Assembly (NCBI GenBank): GCA_045632305.1
Contig: JAZQWL010000010.1
Coordinates: forward strand, 68,911 to 132,910
Direction: 5' to 3'
From: SVTX01 sp045632305
Lineage (GTDB): Bacteria > Bacillota > Clostridia > Oscillospirales > CAG-272
DNA length: 64,000 nt
Shown here one piece after another: positions 26,248 through 35,183 of the stretch. Under the pieces are notes generated by a model that saw only the letters and a list, made by a program, of their open reading frames with translations, was not told the DNA's origin and did not search any database. The position numbers and the translations under genes were made by a program. Position 1 is the stretch's first letter, and every line of letters begins with the position of its first letter.

Positions 26248-26808
26248 TTAATCGAGTTTATTGTTCTTTATAACGTTTTCAGCTATTCTGACGAGGCGTT
26301 CCTTGAGCCAGAGGGGTTCGATGATTTTTGCGTCGGATTTAAGGGTTATAAATGCGCCGAGGAATTGCTCGATGTTGTGGAACTCACAAACGTAGCGATT
26401 TCTTGTCTCTTTTGAGATGATAAAGCCCTTGAAGGAAAGTACGGAGAGCTTATCGGGGATCTCAACGGTTGCTGTATAGGGGATCTGCATCTGTATGTAC
26501 ATGTTTTCCGCCGCCATTTCTGCGCCGATGATATTGTCGGCGAGCTCGGAGAGGGATTCGTCGTTGTCGGATGAAACCACGAAGGGAAGGGAATATTGCT
26601 CTGTGTAATAGAAGCCCTTGTGCTCCGCGCTGTATTCGATAGGCGCGCCGAGCTTGTTCTTGAGATAATCAACGTCTCTCTGCGCCTGGCGGTGAGAAAT
26701 GTTGAATCTCTCGGAAAGACGCATAGCGTTGGGGTAGTACATATTTAATATCTTCTTGTGAAGCCACTGTATTCTTGTTCCTTGAGGTGTTCCCTGAGGT
26801 GTTCTCAT
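26248..26808 (-). CDS. HTH/WYL-type transcriptional regulator, short form
   Basis: A 186-aa protein. The N-terminal helix-turn-helix, in the style of YafY/WYL regulators, includes LSERFNISHRQAQRDVDYL. The rest resembles the start of a WYL-family sensor domain (GFYYTEQYSLPF) but is shorter than usual (typical members are about 300 aa). Ligand and targets are unknown. It lies 38 bases after the membrane protein gene upstream, possibly in the same operon. The repeated TPQGTPQGT at its N-terminus suggests the true start could be slightly later. Confidence 0.72.
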   Translation of the reverse strand: MRTPQGTPQGTRIQWLHKKILNMYYPNAMRLSERFNISHRQAQRDVDYLKNKLGAPIEYSAEHKGFYYTEQYSLPFVVSSDNDESLSELADNIIGAEMAAENMYIQMQIPYTATVEIPDKLSVLSFKGFIISKETRNRYVCEFHNIEQFLGAFITLKSDAKIIEPLWLKERLVRIAENVIKNNKLD

Positions 26809-26846
26809 AACTTTTTTCTTCCTTTATATTATATATAGTGTTGAAA

Positions 26847-27608
26847 TCAGGATTCGAGGAGATTTGACGCGGAGCAGCTTGCCATGGCGGAGAACAGGAT
26901 CGCGCTTGAAATGTTCAAAAGCGTAGGTGTCTGATTGTACATTATCTCAAACATTTTTGAAACTCCGGCGCAAAGTGTCAGAGTGGTGCAGATGCCCGAT
27001 GCGGCGATTATTAATTTCTTTTTAGGGGCGGGCGTGTAAGCTCGAAGCTCTGTGACGTAATAAAGAGCGAACGTAGCGCATCCGAATTCGAACAGAAGCT
27101 TGTATGGGGAGTTGAGCGTCTGACTGTGGTCGAAATATGAGGCGGTTGCGATGAGTATCGGGGTTAAAACCGCGCATATACCCGTAAAAATTTTCAAACT
27201 GTCACCGGCATTTCTTGAAAATGCTACGATGATAAAATGAGCAACCGATATAGCTGCGAAGACTATGAGAAGCGCGCACATGGGCACGGAGAGGTAGGCG
27301 GGTCTTTTTGTAAGCGCAAAGCTTACAAGGTAGAATAAGAATGCTACCGCCATGATGATTGCCATAACGCGTCTGTCTCCCTTGGCGTTTGCGCCATCTT
27401 TTTCACTGTGAGTGATGGCGGCTGCAATGGCAATTGCGATCGCGATAACTATCGAAGCGTAAAAAATATAGGTCAGAGGTGCTGCGCGGAAGTATCCGAT
27501 ATCTCTGTCGAAGCTATATCTGTACGCAACGGCGCAAAGGATCGCACATATCAATGCCCAGATGGGCAGGATAAATTTGAGCTTGTTGTGTATTTTGCAT
27601 TTTGACAT
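26847..27608 (-). CDS. Polytopic membrane protein of unknown function
   Basis: A 253-aa protein with about eight predicted membrane segments and no soluble domain. I do not recognise a family. A start at 27608 is chosen because AAAGGA lies nine bases upstream; a longer in-frame start at 27638 has no ribosome site. It may be co-transcribed with the WYL-type regulator, which could then control or sense its activity (inference). Confidence 0.6.
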   Translation of the reverse strand: MSKCKIHNKLKFILPIWALICAILCAVAYRYSFDRDIGYFRAAPLTYIFYASIVIAIAIAIAAAITHSEKDGANAKGDRRVMAIIMAVAFLFYLVSFALTKRPAYLSVPMCALLIVFAAISVAHFIIVAFSRNAGDSLKIFTGICAVLTPILIATASYFDHSQTLNSPYKLLFEFGCATFALYYVTELRAYTPAPKKKLIIAASGICTTLTLCAGVSKMFEIMYNQTPTLLNISSAILFSAMASCSASNLLES

Positions 27609-27876
27609 AAAAGTCAATCCTTTTCTTGTTATCTTCATTATTATATATTATATTATACAATTGTGAATAAATATAAAACAAAATCAAAAATATTGAGAAA
27701 ATTACGGAAAATTTTGCATTTTCAACAAAATTGACTAACAACGTTTACGGGACGGGCGGGCTTTGGAGGTGAAAAACGCCACATTTGCGTTGAAAAAACG
27801 GTGTTTTTGTGCAAGATATACAAGAATATCGATTAAAAACACAGAAAAATTCTACAAATACGAGCTAACGTATGTA
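27609..27876. other. AT-rich intergenic region before the S10 operon
   Basis: No gene seen. The stretch holds the upstream region of the minus-strand membrane gene and leads to the S10 promoter. Confidence 0.6.
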
Positions 27877-27905
27877 TTGACAAACACCAAAAAATAGTGT
27901 ATAAT
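27877..27905 (+). promoter_or_regulatory. Promoter of the S10-spc-alpha operon
   Basis: A consensus TTGACA (27877-27882) and TATAAT (27900-27905) with 17-base spacing. No other equally good promoter is seen until the end of the ribosomal cluster. Confidence 0.88.
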
Positions 27906-28238
27906 AGTGGAGCTTGATATGCGTTGAAGCGAGAGGTTGCTTCACCCGGGACGCTGGGAGAAGGTAATTTTCGCAGAGTATGTCCGTATGAATCGGGCGA
28001 CAAAGCCTTTCATACACACACCTTGCAACATGCGGCATAGTGGTGCATTGTGTTCTAACCTATCTTGTTATAACTATGGATTTTTGTTCGTTTATGCTGA
28101 AGCGTGCAAAGTCCGTATTTTAATGTTGAGGGAAAGAAACACACGGCACGGTGTACGAAAGAACGCCACTTTTACAGCACACGCAAAGCTTCATTTATTA
28201 TATACGCGTGTGTGAAGATTTGAAAGGAGGCACAACTT
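27906..28238 (+). promoter_or_regulatory. Long structured leader of the S10 operon
   Basis: About 330 untranslated bases between the promoter and rpsJ. It opens with GAAGCGAGAGGTTGCTTC, a 7-bp stem-loop, followed by CCCGGGACGCTGGGAG. Further on come hairpin-forming segments and no reading frame of note. S10 leaders in other bacteria are controlled by L4; whether this leader binds L4 is inference. Confidence 0.6.
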
Positions 28239-28550
28239 ATGGCAGTTAAGGAGAAGATCAGAGTTCGTCTTAAGAGCTACGACCACACTCTCATCGACAC
28301 AGCAGCAGAAAAGATCGTTACCGTTGTTAAGGCAAATGGTTCCGAGGTATCCGGTCCTATTCCGCTTCCTACCGAGAGAGAAATCGTTACTATTCTTCGT
28401 GCAGTTCACAAGTACAAGGACAGCAGAGAACAGTTTGAAATGAGAACTCATAAGAGACTCATCGACATCATTAAGCCCAATCAGAAAACGATTGACGCGC
28501 TTATGAACGTTGAACTTCCCGCAGGTGTTGAAATCGAGGTTAAGCTCTGA
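28239..28550 (+). CDS. rpsJ: 30S ribosomal protein S10
   Basis: A 103-aa small-subunit protein that also acts as NusE in antitermination. The family core (RVRLKSYDHTLID and GPIPLPTEREIVTILR) is intact. AAAGGAGG precedes the start. It is first in a complete ribosomal operon of 31 genes. Confidence 0.98.
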   Translation: MAVKEKIRVRLKSYDHTLIDTAAEKIVTVVKANGSEVSGPIPLPTEREIVTILRAVHKYKDSREQFEMRTHKRLIDIIKPNQKTIDALMNVELPAGVEIEVKL

Positions 28551-28667
28551 TAGAACACCGCAAGCAAAGATAACAGCCGGTGGGACAAGCCCATGACGGT
28601 AACTTTGTAAATCATGTTGAACGGAGAATTCCGTATCAACCAATAATTTACAGGAGGAAAAGAAAAA

Positions 28668-29297
28668 ATGAAAAAGGGTATTATCGGTAAGAAGATCGGT
28701 ATGACTCAGATCTTCGATGAAAAGGGTAACGTAATCCCTGTAACACTCATCGAAGCAGGTCCCTGTGTAGTAGCACAGAAGAAGACCACCGAAAACGACG
28801 GTTATGACGCCGTTCAGCTCGGTTTCGTTGATGCAAAGGAAAAGCACATCACAAAAGCTGAAAAAGGTCATTTCGAAAAGGCAGGCGTTTCTTTCAAGAG
28901 ACACCTCAAGGAATTCCGTCTTGATGACTGCTCCGCGTATAACGTTGGTGACGTTATAACAGCCGATACCTTCGCTGCAGGCGAAAAGGTCGACATCACA
29001 GGTTTAACAAAGGGCCGCGGATATACAGGTTGCGTTAAGAGATGGGGTCATCACATTCTCCGTATGACACACGGTACAGGTCCTATTCACCGTCAGCCCG
29101 GTTCTATGGGTACAATCGACCCTGCACACATCTTCAAGAACAAGAAGATGCCCGGTCAGTACGGTAACGAACAGGTTACAATTTTGAACCTTAAGGTTGT
29201 AAAGATCGACAGCGAAAAGAACCTCATCGCAGTTAAGGGTGCTATCCCCGGTGCGAAGAACGGTATCGTATTCGTTCGCGATTCTATTAAAGCATAA
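28668..29297 (+). CDS. rplC: 50S ribosomal protein L3
   Basis: A 209-aa early-assembly large-subunit protein. KGIIGKKIGMTQIF at the N-terminus and the extended loop near the peptidyl-transferase centre (HGTGPIHRQPGSMG) are conserved. The unusually long gap to rpsJ (117 bases) holds small hairpins such as CGGAGAATTCCG, in contrast to the tight packing downstream. Confidence 0.98.
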   Translation: MKKGIIGKKIGMTQIFDEKGNVIPVTLIEAGPCVVAQKKTTENDGYDAVQLGFVDAKEKHITKAEKGHFEKAGVSFKRHLKEFRLDDCSAYNVGDVITADTFAAGEKVDITGLTKGRGYTGCVKRWGHHILRMTHGTGPIHRQPGSMGTIDPAHIFKNKKMPGQYGNEQVTILNLKVVKIDSEKNLIAVKGAIPGAKNGIVFVRDSIKA

Positions 29298-29316
29298 TGG
29301 AAGGAGGAATTGAATA

Positions 29317-29943
29317 ATGGCTACAGTTAAAGTTTACAATATGGCCGGCGCAGAAGTTGGCACTATGGAACTCTCCAATGTTCTTTTTGGAGCAGAAAAG
29401 GTTAATGAAGCAGTCCTCCACGCAGCGGTTAGAGCATACTTGCTCAACCAGAGACAGGGTACACAGTCCACTCTTACTCGTTCCGAAGTATCCGGTGGCG
29501 GTAAGAAGCCCTGGAGACAGAAGGGTACAGGTAGAGCTCGTCAGGGTTCAACACGTTCTCCTCAGTGGACACACGGTGGTATCGCTCTCGGTCCTAAGCC
29601 CAGAAGCTACCGCACAGGTATGAACAAGAAGACAAAGAAGCTTGCTCTTATCTCCGCTCTTACAGATAAGGTTAACAACGGTAAGCTCATCGTTGTTGAT
29701 GACATCAAGCTCGACACATACGCAACAAAGGTTATGGTTGCTATGTTCAAGGCGCTCAACATCACAAAGAAGCCCCTCGTTGTTCTTCCTACAGTTGACA
29801 ACTTCGTAGTTAAGAGCTGCGCTAACATTCCTGGCGCAAAGACATGCCTCTACAACACAATCAACGTTTATGACATTATCAATGCAGACACAATGGTTGT
29901 TACCGTAGCAGCAGTTAAGATGCTTGAGGAGGTATATGCATAA
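29317..29943 (+). CDS. rplD: 50S ribosomal protein L4
   Basis: A 208-aa protein lining the exit tunnel. The conserved loop reads KKPWRQKGTGRARQGS. In other bacteria it represses its own operon through the S10 leader, which is relevant to the long leader here. Its stop overlaps the rplW start by one base. Confidence 0.98.
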   Translation: MATVKVYNMAGAEVGTMELSNVLFGAEKVNEAVLHAAVRAYLLNQRQGTQSTLTRSEVSGGGKKPWRQKGTGRARQGSTRSPQWTHGGIALGPKPRSYRTGMNKKTKKLALISALTDKVNNGKLIVVDDIKLDTYATKVMVAMFKALNITKKPLVVLPTVDNFVVKSCANIPGAKTCLYNTINVYDIINADTMVVTVAAVKMLEEVYA

Positions 29944-30239
29944 TGAGAATGCTTGAAGATGTTATTATTAAGCCCGTTATTTCCGAAGCAAGCATGGACT
30001 TGATCGGTCAGAACAAGTACGTATTCAAGGTAGCTAAGGATGCAGACAAGTTCGAGATCGCAGCAGCGGTTGAGAAGATGTTCCCCGGCACAGTAGTTGA
30101 ATCCGTATACACAATCAACATGAAGAGAAAGCCTAAGAGATACGGTGTACACTTCGGTTATACATCCGCATGGAAGAAGGCAATCGTTACACTTACTAAG
30201 GACTCTAAGACAATCGAGTTCTTCGAAGGCATGAACTAA
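29943..30239 (+). CDS. rplW: 50S ribosomal protein L23
   Basis: A 98-aa tunnel-exit protein that docks trigger factor and SRP. VIIKPVISEAS and the NKYVFKVAKDA strand are typical. It overlaps rplD by one base (TAATG), implying coupled translation. Confidence 0.97.
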   Translation: MRMLEDVIIKPVISEASMDLIGQNKYVFKVAKDADKFEIAAAVEKMFPGTVVESVYTINMKRKPKRYGVHFGYTSAWKKAIVTLTKDSKTIEFFEGMN

Positions 30240-30256
30240 TAGGGAGGTCGAAGAAA

Positions 30257-31093
30257 ATGGCTACAATTAAGTATAATCCTACGACACCCGCAAGAAGACA
30301 CATGTCTGTTACTGATTACAAGCAGGTAATCACAAAGGATACTCCTGAAAAGAGTCTCGTTGTAACAAAGAAGAAGCATGCGGGTAGAAACAGCTACGGA
30401 CGCATCACAGTTCGTCACAGAGGTGGCGGAAACAAGGTTAAGTACAGAATTATCGACTTCAAGCGTTTGAGCTTGGCTCCCGCTACAGTAGTTGCAATCG
30501 AGTACGACCCTAACAGAACAGCGTTCATTGCTCTCCTCGAGAATGCAGAAGGCGTTAAGAGCTATATCGTAGCTCCCGAAGGCCTCAAGGTTGGTGACGT
30601 AGTTCACACAGGCGCAGATGCAGACATCAAGCCCGGTAACTGCCTCCCCATCGCAAACATTCCCGTTGGTACATTCATCAACAATATCGAAATTTATCCC
30701 GGTAAGGGCGCTCAGCTCGTAAGAAGTGCCGGTGTTGCTGCACAGCTTATCTCTAAGGAAGCTAACGGCATGGCACAGGTAAGACTTCCCTCCGGTGAAG
30801 TTCGTTTCATCAGACTTGACTGCAAGGCAGTTATCGGTCAGGTGGGCAATATCGACCACGACACAGTTAAGGTTGGTAAGGCCGGTAAGACAAGACACAA
30901 GGGCATTCGTCCTACAGTACGTGGTTCCGTAATGAACCCCTGCGATCACCCCCACGGTGGTGGTGAAGGTAGATCTCCCATCGGTCATCCCAATCCTATG
31001 ACTCCTTGGGGTAAGCCCGCTCTCGGTCTTAAGACAAGAAACAAGAAGGCACGCACAAACAAGTTTATTGTTAAGCGTAGAAATGCTAAGTAA
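30257..31093 (+). CDS. rplB: 50S ribosomal protein L2
   Basis: A 278-aa protein near the peptidyl-transferase centre. The conserved C-terminal motif NPCDHPHGGGEGRSPIG carries the key histidine, and TPWGKPALG follows. The length is standard. Confidence 0.98.
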   Translation: MATIKYNPTTPARRHMSVTDYKQVITKDTPEKSLVVTKKKHAGRNSYGRITVRHRGGGNKVKYRIIDFKRLSLAPATVVAIEYDPNRTAFIALLENAEGVKSYIVAPEGLKVGDVVHTGADADIKPGNCLPIANIPVGTFINNIEIYPGKGAQLVRSAGVAAQLISKEANGMAQVRLPSGEVRFIRLDCKAVIGQVGNIDHDTVKVGKAGKTRHKGIRPTVRGSVMNPCDHPHGGGEGRSPIGHPNPMTPWGKPALGLKTRNKKARTNKFIVKRRNAK

Positions 31094-31106
31094 GGAGGGA
31101 ATATAA

Positions 31107-31388
31107 ATGAGCAGAAGTTTAAAGAAGGCGCTTTTTGTAGAAGAAAAGCTCTACACAAGAGTTTGCGCTATGAACGAAAAGAACGAGAAGAAAGTTCTCA
31201 AGACATGGTCTCGTGCATCTACAATATTCCCTGAATTTGTAGGTCACACAATCGCAGTTTACGACGGAAGAAAGCACATTCCGGTTTACGTAACTGAAGA
31301 TATGATCGGCCACAAGCTTGGTGAGTTTGCACCCACAAGAACATTCAAGGGTCATGCGGGCTCCAAGACATCCAACAACGGTAAGTAA
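31107..31388 (+). CDS. rpsS: 30S ribosomal protein S19
   Basis: A 93-aa protein of the small-subunit head that pairs with S13. The core RSLKKALFVEEK and GHKLGEFAPTRTF are conserved. TAAGGAGGG lies upstream. Confidence 0.98.
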   Translation: MSRSLKKALFVEEKLYTRVCAMNEKNEKKVLKTWSRASTIFPEFVGHTIAVYDGRKHIPVYVTEDMIGHKLGEFAPTRTFKGHAGSKTSNNGK

Positions 31389-31409
31389 TACGAAGGGAGA
31401 TAATTGATA

Positions 31410-31745
31410 ATGGAAGCAAGAGCATATCTTAAGTATGCGAGAATTTCCCCTCGTAAGGTAAAGATCGTTCTCGACCTCATCAGAGGTAAGGACGCAGGTA
31501 TGGCAATGGCAATCCTTAAGAACACAAACAAGGGTGCGTCTGAATACCTTATCAAATTGTTGGGAAGTGCAATCGCAAACGCAGAACACAACTTTAACAT
31601 GGATTCTTCCAAGCTCTACGTATCCGAGTGTTTCGTAACTCCCGGTCCTACGCTCAAGAGAATTATGCCCAGAGCGAAGGGTAGCGCAGACAGAATCCTT
31701 AAGAGAACAAGCCACGTAACAATCGTGGTAAAAGAAAGAATCTGA
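31410..31745 (+). CDS. rplV: 50S ribosomal protein L22
   Basis: A 111-aa exit-tunnel protein with the MEARAYLKYARISPRK start and a C-terminal hairpin. ATG 31410 is preferred over TTG 31404 because AGGGAGA (31394-31400) is correctly spaced only for the later start. Confidence 0.97.
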   Translation: MEARAYLKYARISPRKVKIVLDLIRGKDAGMAMAILKNTNKGASEYLIKLLGSAIANAEHNFNMDSSKLYVSECFVTPGPTLKRIMPRAKGSADRILKRTSHVTIVVKERI

Positions 31746-31761
31746 GAGAGGAGCAAGAGTA

Positions 31762-32550
31762 ATGGGTCAGAAGGTTAATCCCCACGGTCTTAGAGTGGGC
31801 GTTATAAAGAACTGGGATTCAAGATGGTTCGCTAAGGACGAAGTTTTCGGCGACACTCTTGTATCCGACTACAATATCAGAAAGTATTTGAAGAATGAGC
31901 TCAAGGATGCTGGTATCCCCAAGATCGAAATCGAAAGAGACAGCAGAAGAGTTAGAGTATTCATTCACTGCGCAAAGCCCGGTATGGTTATCGGTAAGGG
32001 CGGCGTAGAAATCGAAAAGTACAAGGCACAGCTTGAAAAGATGGTTAAGATGCCTGTTTCCCTCAACGTTGTTGAGGTTAGACAGCCCGACCTCAATGCA
32101 CAGCTCGTAGCAGAGAACATCTGCGCACAGCTCGAAAAGAGAGTTTCTTTCCGTCGTGCAATGAAGATGGCTATCAGAAACACAATGCGTCTTGGCGCAA
32201 AGGGTATTAAGATTTGCTGCAGCGGTCGTCTCGGCGGCGCAGAAATCGCAAGAAGCGAAACATACCACGAAGGTACAATCCCGCTTCAGACACTCAGAGC
32301 TGACATTGAGTACGGCTTCGCAGAGGCAGACACAACATACGGTAAGATCGGTGTTAAGACATGGATCTACCGCGGTGAGGTTCTCAACGAAGTAAACCGT
32401 CCTGCACGTAACGGTGAGCGCCGCGATAACCGCAGAGGTAACGGCGAGCGTCGTGACAACAACCGCAGAGGTGGTAACAACAACCGTCAGGGTCGTGAAA
32501 ACAGAGCTCCCAGAGCTGAAAGAACACAGAGAGACGGAGGTGCTAAATAA
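31762..32550 (+). CDS. rpsC: 30S ribosomal protein S3 with basic C-terminal tail
   Basis: Small-subunit head protein at the mRNA entry channel, with a KH domain (GMVIGKGGVEIE). The last 50 or so residues (from about 213) form a low-complexity tail rich in Arg, Asn and Gly, with repeats such as GERRDNRRGN. It is 262 aa against about 220 in many bacteria. It overlaps rplP by one base. Confidence 0.97.
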   Translation: MGQKVNPHGLRVGVIKNWDSRWFAKDEVFGDTLVSDYNIRKYLKNELKDAGIPKIEIERDSRRVRVFIHCAKPGMVIGKGGVEIEKYKAQLEKMVKMPVSLNVVEVRQPDLNAQLVAENICAQLEKRVSFRRAMKMAIRNTMRLGAKGIKICCSGRLGGAEIARSETYHEGTIPLQTLRADIEYGFAEADTTYGKIGVKTWIYRGEVLNEVNRPARNGERRDNRRGNGERRDNNRRGGNNNRQGRENRAPRAERTQRDGGAK

Positions 32551-32972
32551 TGTTAATGCCTAAGAGAGTAAAGTTCCGTCGCGTACAGCGCGGAAGACTT
32601 AAGGGTAAGGCAATGAGAGGCAACACCATTACAAATGGTCAGTTCGGTCTCGTAGCACTTGAACCCGCTTGGATTACAAGCAATCAGATCGAAGCAGCCC
32701 GTATCGCTATGACACGTTACATCAAGCGTGGCGGTACGGTTTGGATCAAGATATTCCCCGACAAGCCCATCACAGAAAAGGCCGCTGAAACTCGAATGGG
32801 TTCCGGTAAGGGTTCACGCGAATACTGGGTAGCTGTTGTTAAGCCCGGTCGTGTAATGTTTGAAATGAACGGCGTTTCTGAGGAAGTTGCTCGTGAAGCT
32901 ATGCGTCTTGCTAGCCACAAGCTTCCTATCAAGACAAAGTTCATGGTAAGAGAAGAAAGTAAGGAGGCATAA
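32550..32972 (+). CDS. rplP: 50S ribosomal protein L16
   Basis: A 140-aa protein at the A-site tRNA elbow. MLMPKRVKFRRVQRGR and GSGKGSREYWVAVVKPG are typical. ATG 32550 overlaps the rpsC stop; a second ATG (32556) lies two codons on. Confidence 0.97.
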   Translation: MLMPKRVKFRRVQRGRLKGKAMRGNTITNGQFGLVALEPAWITSNQIEAARIAMTRYIKRGGTVWIKIFPDKPITEKAAETRMGSGKGSREYWVAVVKPGRVMFEMNGVSEEVAREAMRLASHKLPIKTKFMVREESKEA

Positions 32973-32976
32973 GCTC

Positions 32977-33165
32977 GTGAAGGTTACAGATATCAGAAAT
33001 ATGACAGCTGAAGAACTCAACGCTAAGCTCGCTGAGCTTAAGAAAGAGCTTTTCAACCTCCGTTTCCAGCACGCAGTAAATCAGCTCGAAAATCCTCACA
33101 AGATCACAGAGGTTAAGAGAGACATTGCTCGCGTAATGACAGTTCTTAACGAGAAGAACGCATAA
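32977..33165 (+). CDS. rpmC: 50S ribosomal protein L29
   Basis: A 62-aa two-helix protein of the tunnel exit, containing FNLRFQHAVNQLENPHKI. It starts with GTG at 32977, with AAGGAGG inside the end of rplP. Confidence 0.95.
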   Translation: MKVTDIRNMTAEELNAKLAELKKELFNLRFQHAVNQLENPHKITEVKRDIARVMTVLNEKNA

Positions 33166-33177
33166 GGAGGGACAGTC

Positions 33178-33441
33178 ATGACAGAACAGAGAGATACACT
33201 CAGAAAAGTAAGAGTTGGCATGGTTGTCAGCGACAAGATGGACAAGACAGTTGTAATCGCTATCGAAGACAACGTTAAGCATCCCGTTTACGGTAAGATC
33301 ATCAAGCACACTCTTAAAGTTCACGCTCACGATGAGAACAATGAATGTGGCATCGGTGACACAGTAAAGATTATGGAAACAAGACCTCTTTCCAAGACAA
33401 AGAGATGGAGAGTTGTTGAAGTAATCGAAAAGGCAAAGTAA
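33178..33441 (+). CDS. rpsQ: 30S ribosomal protein S17
   Basis: An 87-aa OB-fold primary rRNA binder; VGMVVSDKMDKTVVI and ETRPLSKTKRWRVVEV are conserved. AAGGAGG lies just upstream. Confidence 0.97.
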   Translation: MTEQRDTLRKVRVGMVVSDKMDKTVVIAIEDNVKHPVYGKIIKHTLKVHAHDENNECGIGDTVKIMETRPLSKTKRWRVVEVIEKAK

Positions 33442-33518
33442 TTTGTCTTAAAAATAAGAAATAAGAATTCGAATAGTAGGTACGTCGAAGCGTACTCGAA
33501 ACAGTAGGAGGAAAAAAC

Positions 33519-33887
33519 ATGATTCAGCAGCAGTCAAGAATGAAAGTTGCCGACAATACCGGTGCTAAGGAATTGATGTGCATTCGTGTTCTCGGTGGTA
33601 CAGGCCGCAGATACGGAAACATCGGTGATATCGTGGTTTGCTCTGTAAAGAAGGCAATCCCCGGCGGTATGGTTAAGAAGGGCGACGTTGTTAAAGCTGT
33701 AATCGTAAGAAGCGCACACGGTGCAAAGCGTGCAGACGGTTCTTACATCAAGTTCGATGAGAACGCAGCAGTAATTATTAGAGAAGATAAGACACCCAGA
33801 GGAACACGTATTTTTGGTCCTGTGGCAAGAGAGCTCAGAGAAAAGGACTTCCTTAAGATCCTTTCCCTCGCTCCCGAAGTACTTTAA
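33519..33887 (+). CDS. rplN: 50S ribosomal protein L14
   Basis: A 122-aa subunit-interface protein; MIQQQSRMKVADNTGAKE and GPVARELREK are conserved. The 77-base gap after rpsQ is longer than most here and holds no reading frame. Confidence 0.98.
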   Translation: MIQQQSRMKVADNTGAKELMCIRVLGGTGRRYGNIGDIVVCSVKKAIPGGMVKKGDVVKAVIVRSAHGAKRADGSYIKFDENAAVIIREDKTPRGTRIFGPVARELREKDFLKILSLAPEVL

Positions 33888-33903
33888 TTGGAGGTAACGA
33901 AAA

Positions 33904-34218
33904 ATGGCACAGCTTCATATTAAGACAGGCGATACCGTTGTAGTTCTCTCCGGTAGCTCCAAGGGCGTAAAGGGCGAAGTACTCGCTGTATCCCCCAAGG
34001 AAGGAAAAGTAATCGTTAAGGGCGCTAACATGATCAAGAAGCACGTTAAGGCACGCCGTCAGGGCGACGTTTCCGGCATCATCGATGCTGAAGGCGCTAT
34101 GTATGCTTCTAAGGTTGCTCTTTTCTGCCCCAAGTGCAACAAGGGCGTTAGAACACATGTCGTTGTAGATGGCGACAAGAAGATCCGTACATGCAAGTGC
34201 GGTCACAAGTTTGACTAA
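33904..34218 (+). CDS. rplX: 50S ribosomal protein L24 with C-terminal cysteine motif
   Basis: A 104-aa KOW-domain assembly initiator (DTVVVLSGSSKGVKGEV). The C-terminus adds CPKC and a later CKCG, a likely zinc site seen in some Clostridia but absent from E. coli L24. Confidence 0.96.
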   Translation: MAQLHIKTGDTVVVLSGSSKGVKGEVLAVSPKEGKVIVKGANMIKKHVKARRQGDVSGIIDAEGAMYASKVALFCPKCNKGVRTHVVVDGDKKIRTCKCGHKFD

Positions 34219-34232
34219 GGAGGGAAATGACA

Positions 34233-34772
34233 ATGGCAAGACTTAATACAATGTATAAGGCCGAGGTTGCTCCCGCCCTTATGAAGAAGTACGCTTACAA
34301 GAGCGTAATGCAGATCCCCAAGTTCGATAAGATCGTTATCAACATTGGCGCAGGTGATGCAAAGGATAACTCCAAGGTAATTGATTCTATCATCAAGGAC
34401 CTTACAACAATTTCCGGTCAGAAGGCAGTTCCCACATACGCTAAGAAGTCCGTTGCGAACTTCAAGCTTCGTGAAGGAATGAAGATCGGCGCGAAGGTAA
34501 CACTCCGCGGTGAAAAGATGTACGAATTCATGGACAGACTCTTCAACTTTGCTCTTCCCAGAGTTCGTGACTTCAAGGGTATCAATCCCAACGCTTTCGA
34601 TGGTCGCGGTAACTACTCCCTCGGTCTCAAGGAACAGCTTATTTTCCCTGAAATCGAATACGATAAGGTAGACAAGATTCGCGGTATGGATATCTGCTTT
34701 GTAACAACAGCGCAGACAGACGACGAAGCAAGAGAGCTCCTCACACTTATGGGCGCTCCCTTCGCTAAATAA
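34233..34772 (+). CDS. rplE: 50S ribosomal protein L5
   Basis: A 179-aa 5S rRNA-binding protein. The start at 34233 is chosen over ATG 34227 because AAGGAGGG (34217-34224) is about nine bases from the former and only two from the latter, and 179 aa is the usual length. Confidence 0.97.
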   Translation: MARLNTMYKAEVAPALMKKYAYKSVMQIPKFDKIVINIGAGDAKDNSKVIDSIIKDLTTISGQKAVPTYAKKSVANFKLREGMKIGAKVTLRGEKMYEFMDRLFNFALPRVRDFKGINPNAFDGRGNYSLGLKEQLIFPEIEYDKVDKIRGMDICFVTTAQTDDEARELLTLMGAPFAK

Positions 34773-34786
34773 TCGGAGGTAGAGAA

Positions 34787-34972
34787 ATGGCTAAGACAGC
34801 GATGATACTCAAGCAGCAGAAGCCCCAGAAGTACTCCACAAGAGAGTACAACAGATGCAAGATCTGCGGTCGTCCCCACTCTTACATGCGTAAGTATGGT
34901 ATCTGCCGTATTTGCTTCAGAAACCTTGCATACAAGGGCGAAATTCCCGGCGTAAAGAAAGCAAGCTGGTAA
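34787..34972 (+). CDS. rpsN: 30S ribosomal protein S14, zinc type
   Basis: A 61-aa Zn-binding S14 with paired CKIC and CRIC motifs, the form common in Gram-positive bacteria. It ends in KKASW as usual. No second, zinc-free S14 is seen in the window. Confidence 0.97.
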   Translation: MAKTAMILKQQKPQKYSTREYNRCKICGRPHSYMRKYGICRICFRNLAYKGEIPGVKKASW

Positions 34973-35183
34973 TTAAAAGATTTTTATTCGCAAAGCGAAT
35001 GAAATAAAACGGTTCGGAGTCGGAGATATGCGGCGCATGCCGCTGCCTCTCTGGCTTGCGAATACCCCCACTACCGAAAGGAAGTTAATCGGAAAGTTGA
35101 TTATCCGTTGGACTTAACCGTCGGTACGCCGCCGATATTCGGCAGCAAGAAAATATTTTAACTTGCATCAGGAGGAAAGAAAA
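34973..35183 (+). other. Hairpin-rich gap inside the spc operon
   Basis: A 211-base gap, where neighbouring genes are usually under 20 bases apart. It holds ATTCGC/GCGAAT around 34987, GCGGC/GCCGC near 35032, and GCCG/CGGC near 35132. No gene is visible. It may be an S8- or L5-type regulatory site or a repeat insertion; neither is proven. Confidence 0.55.
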
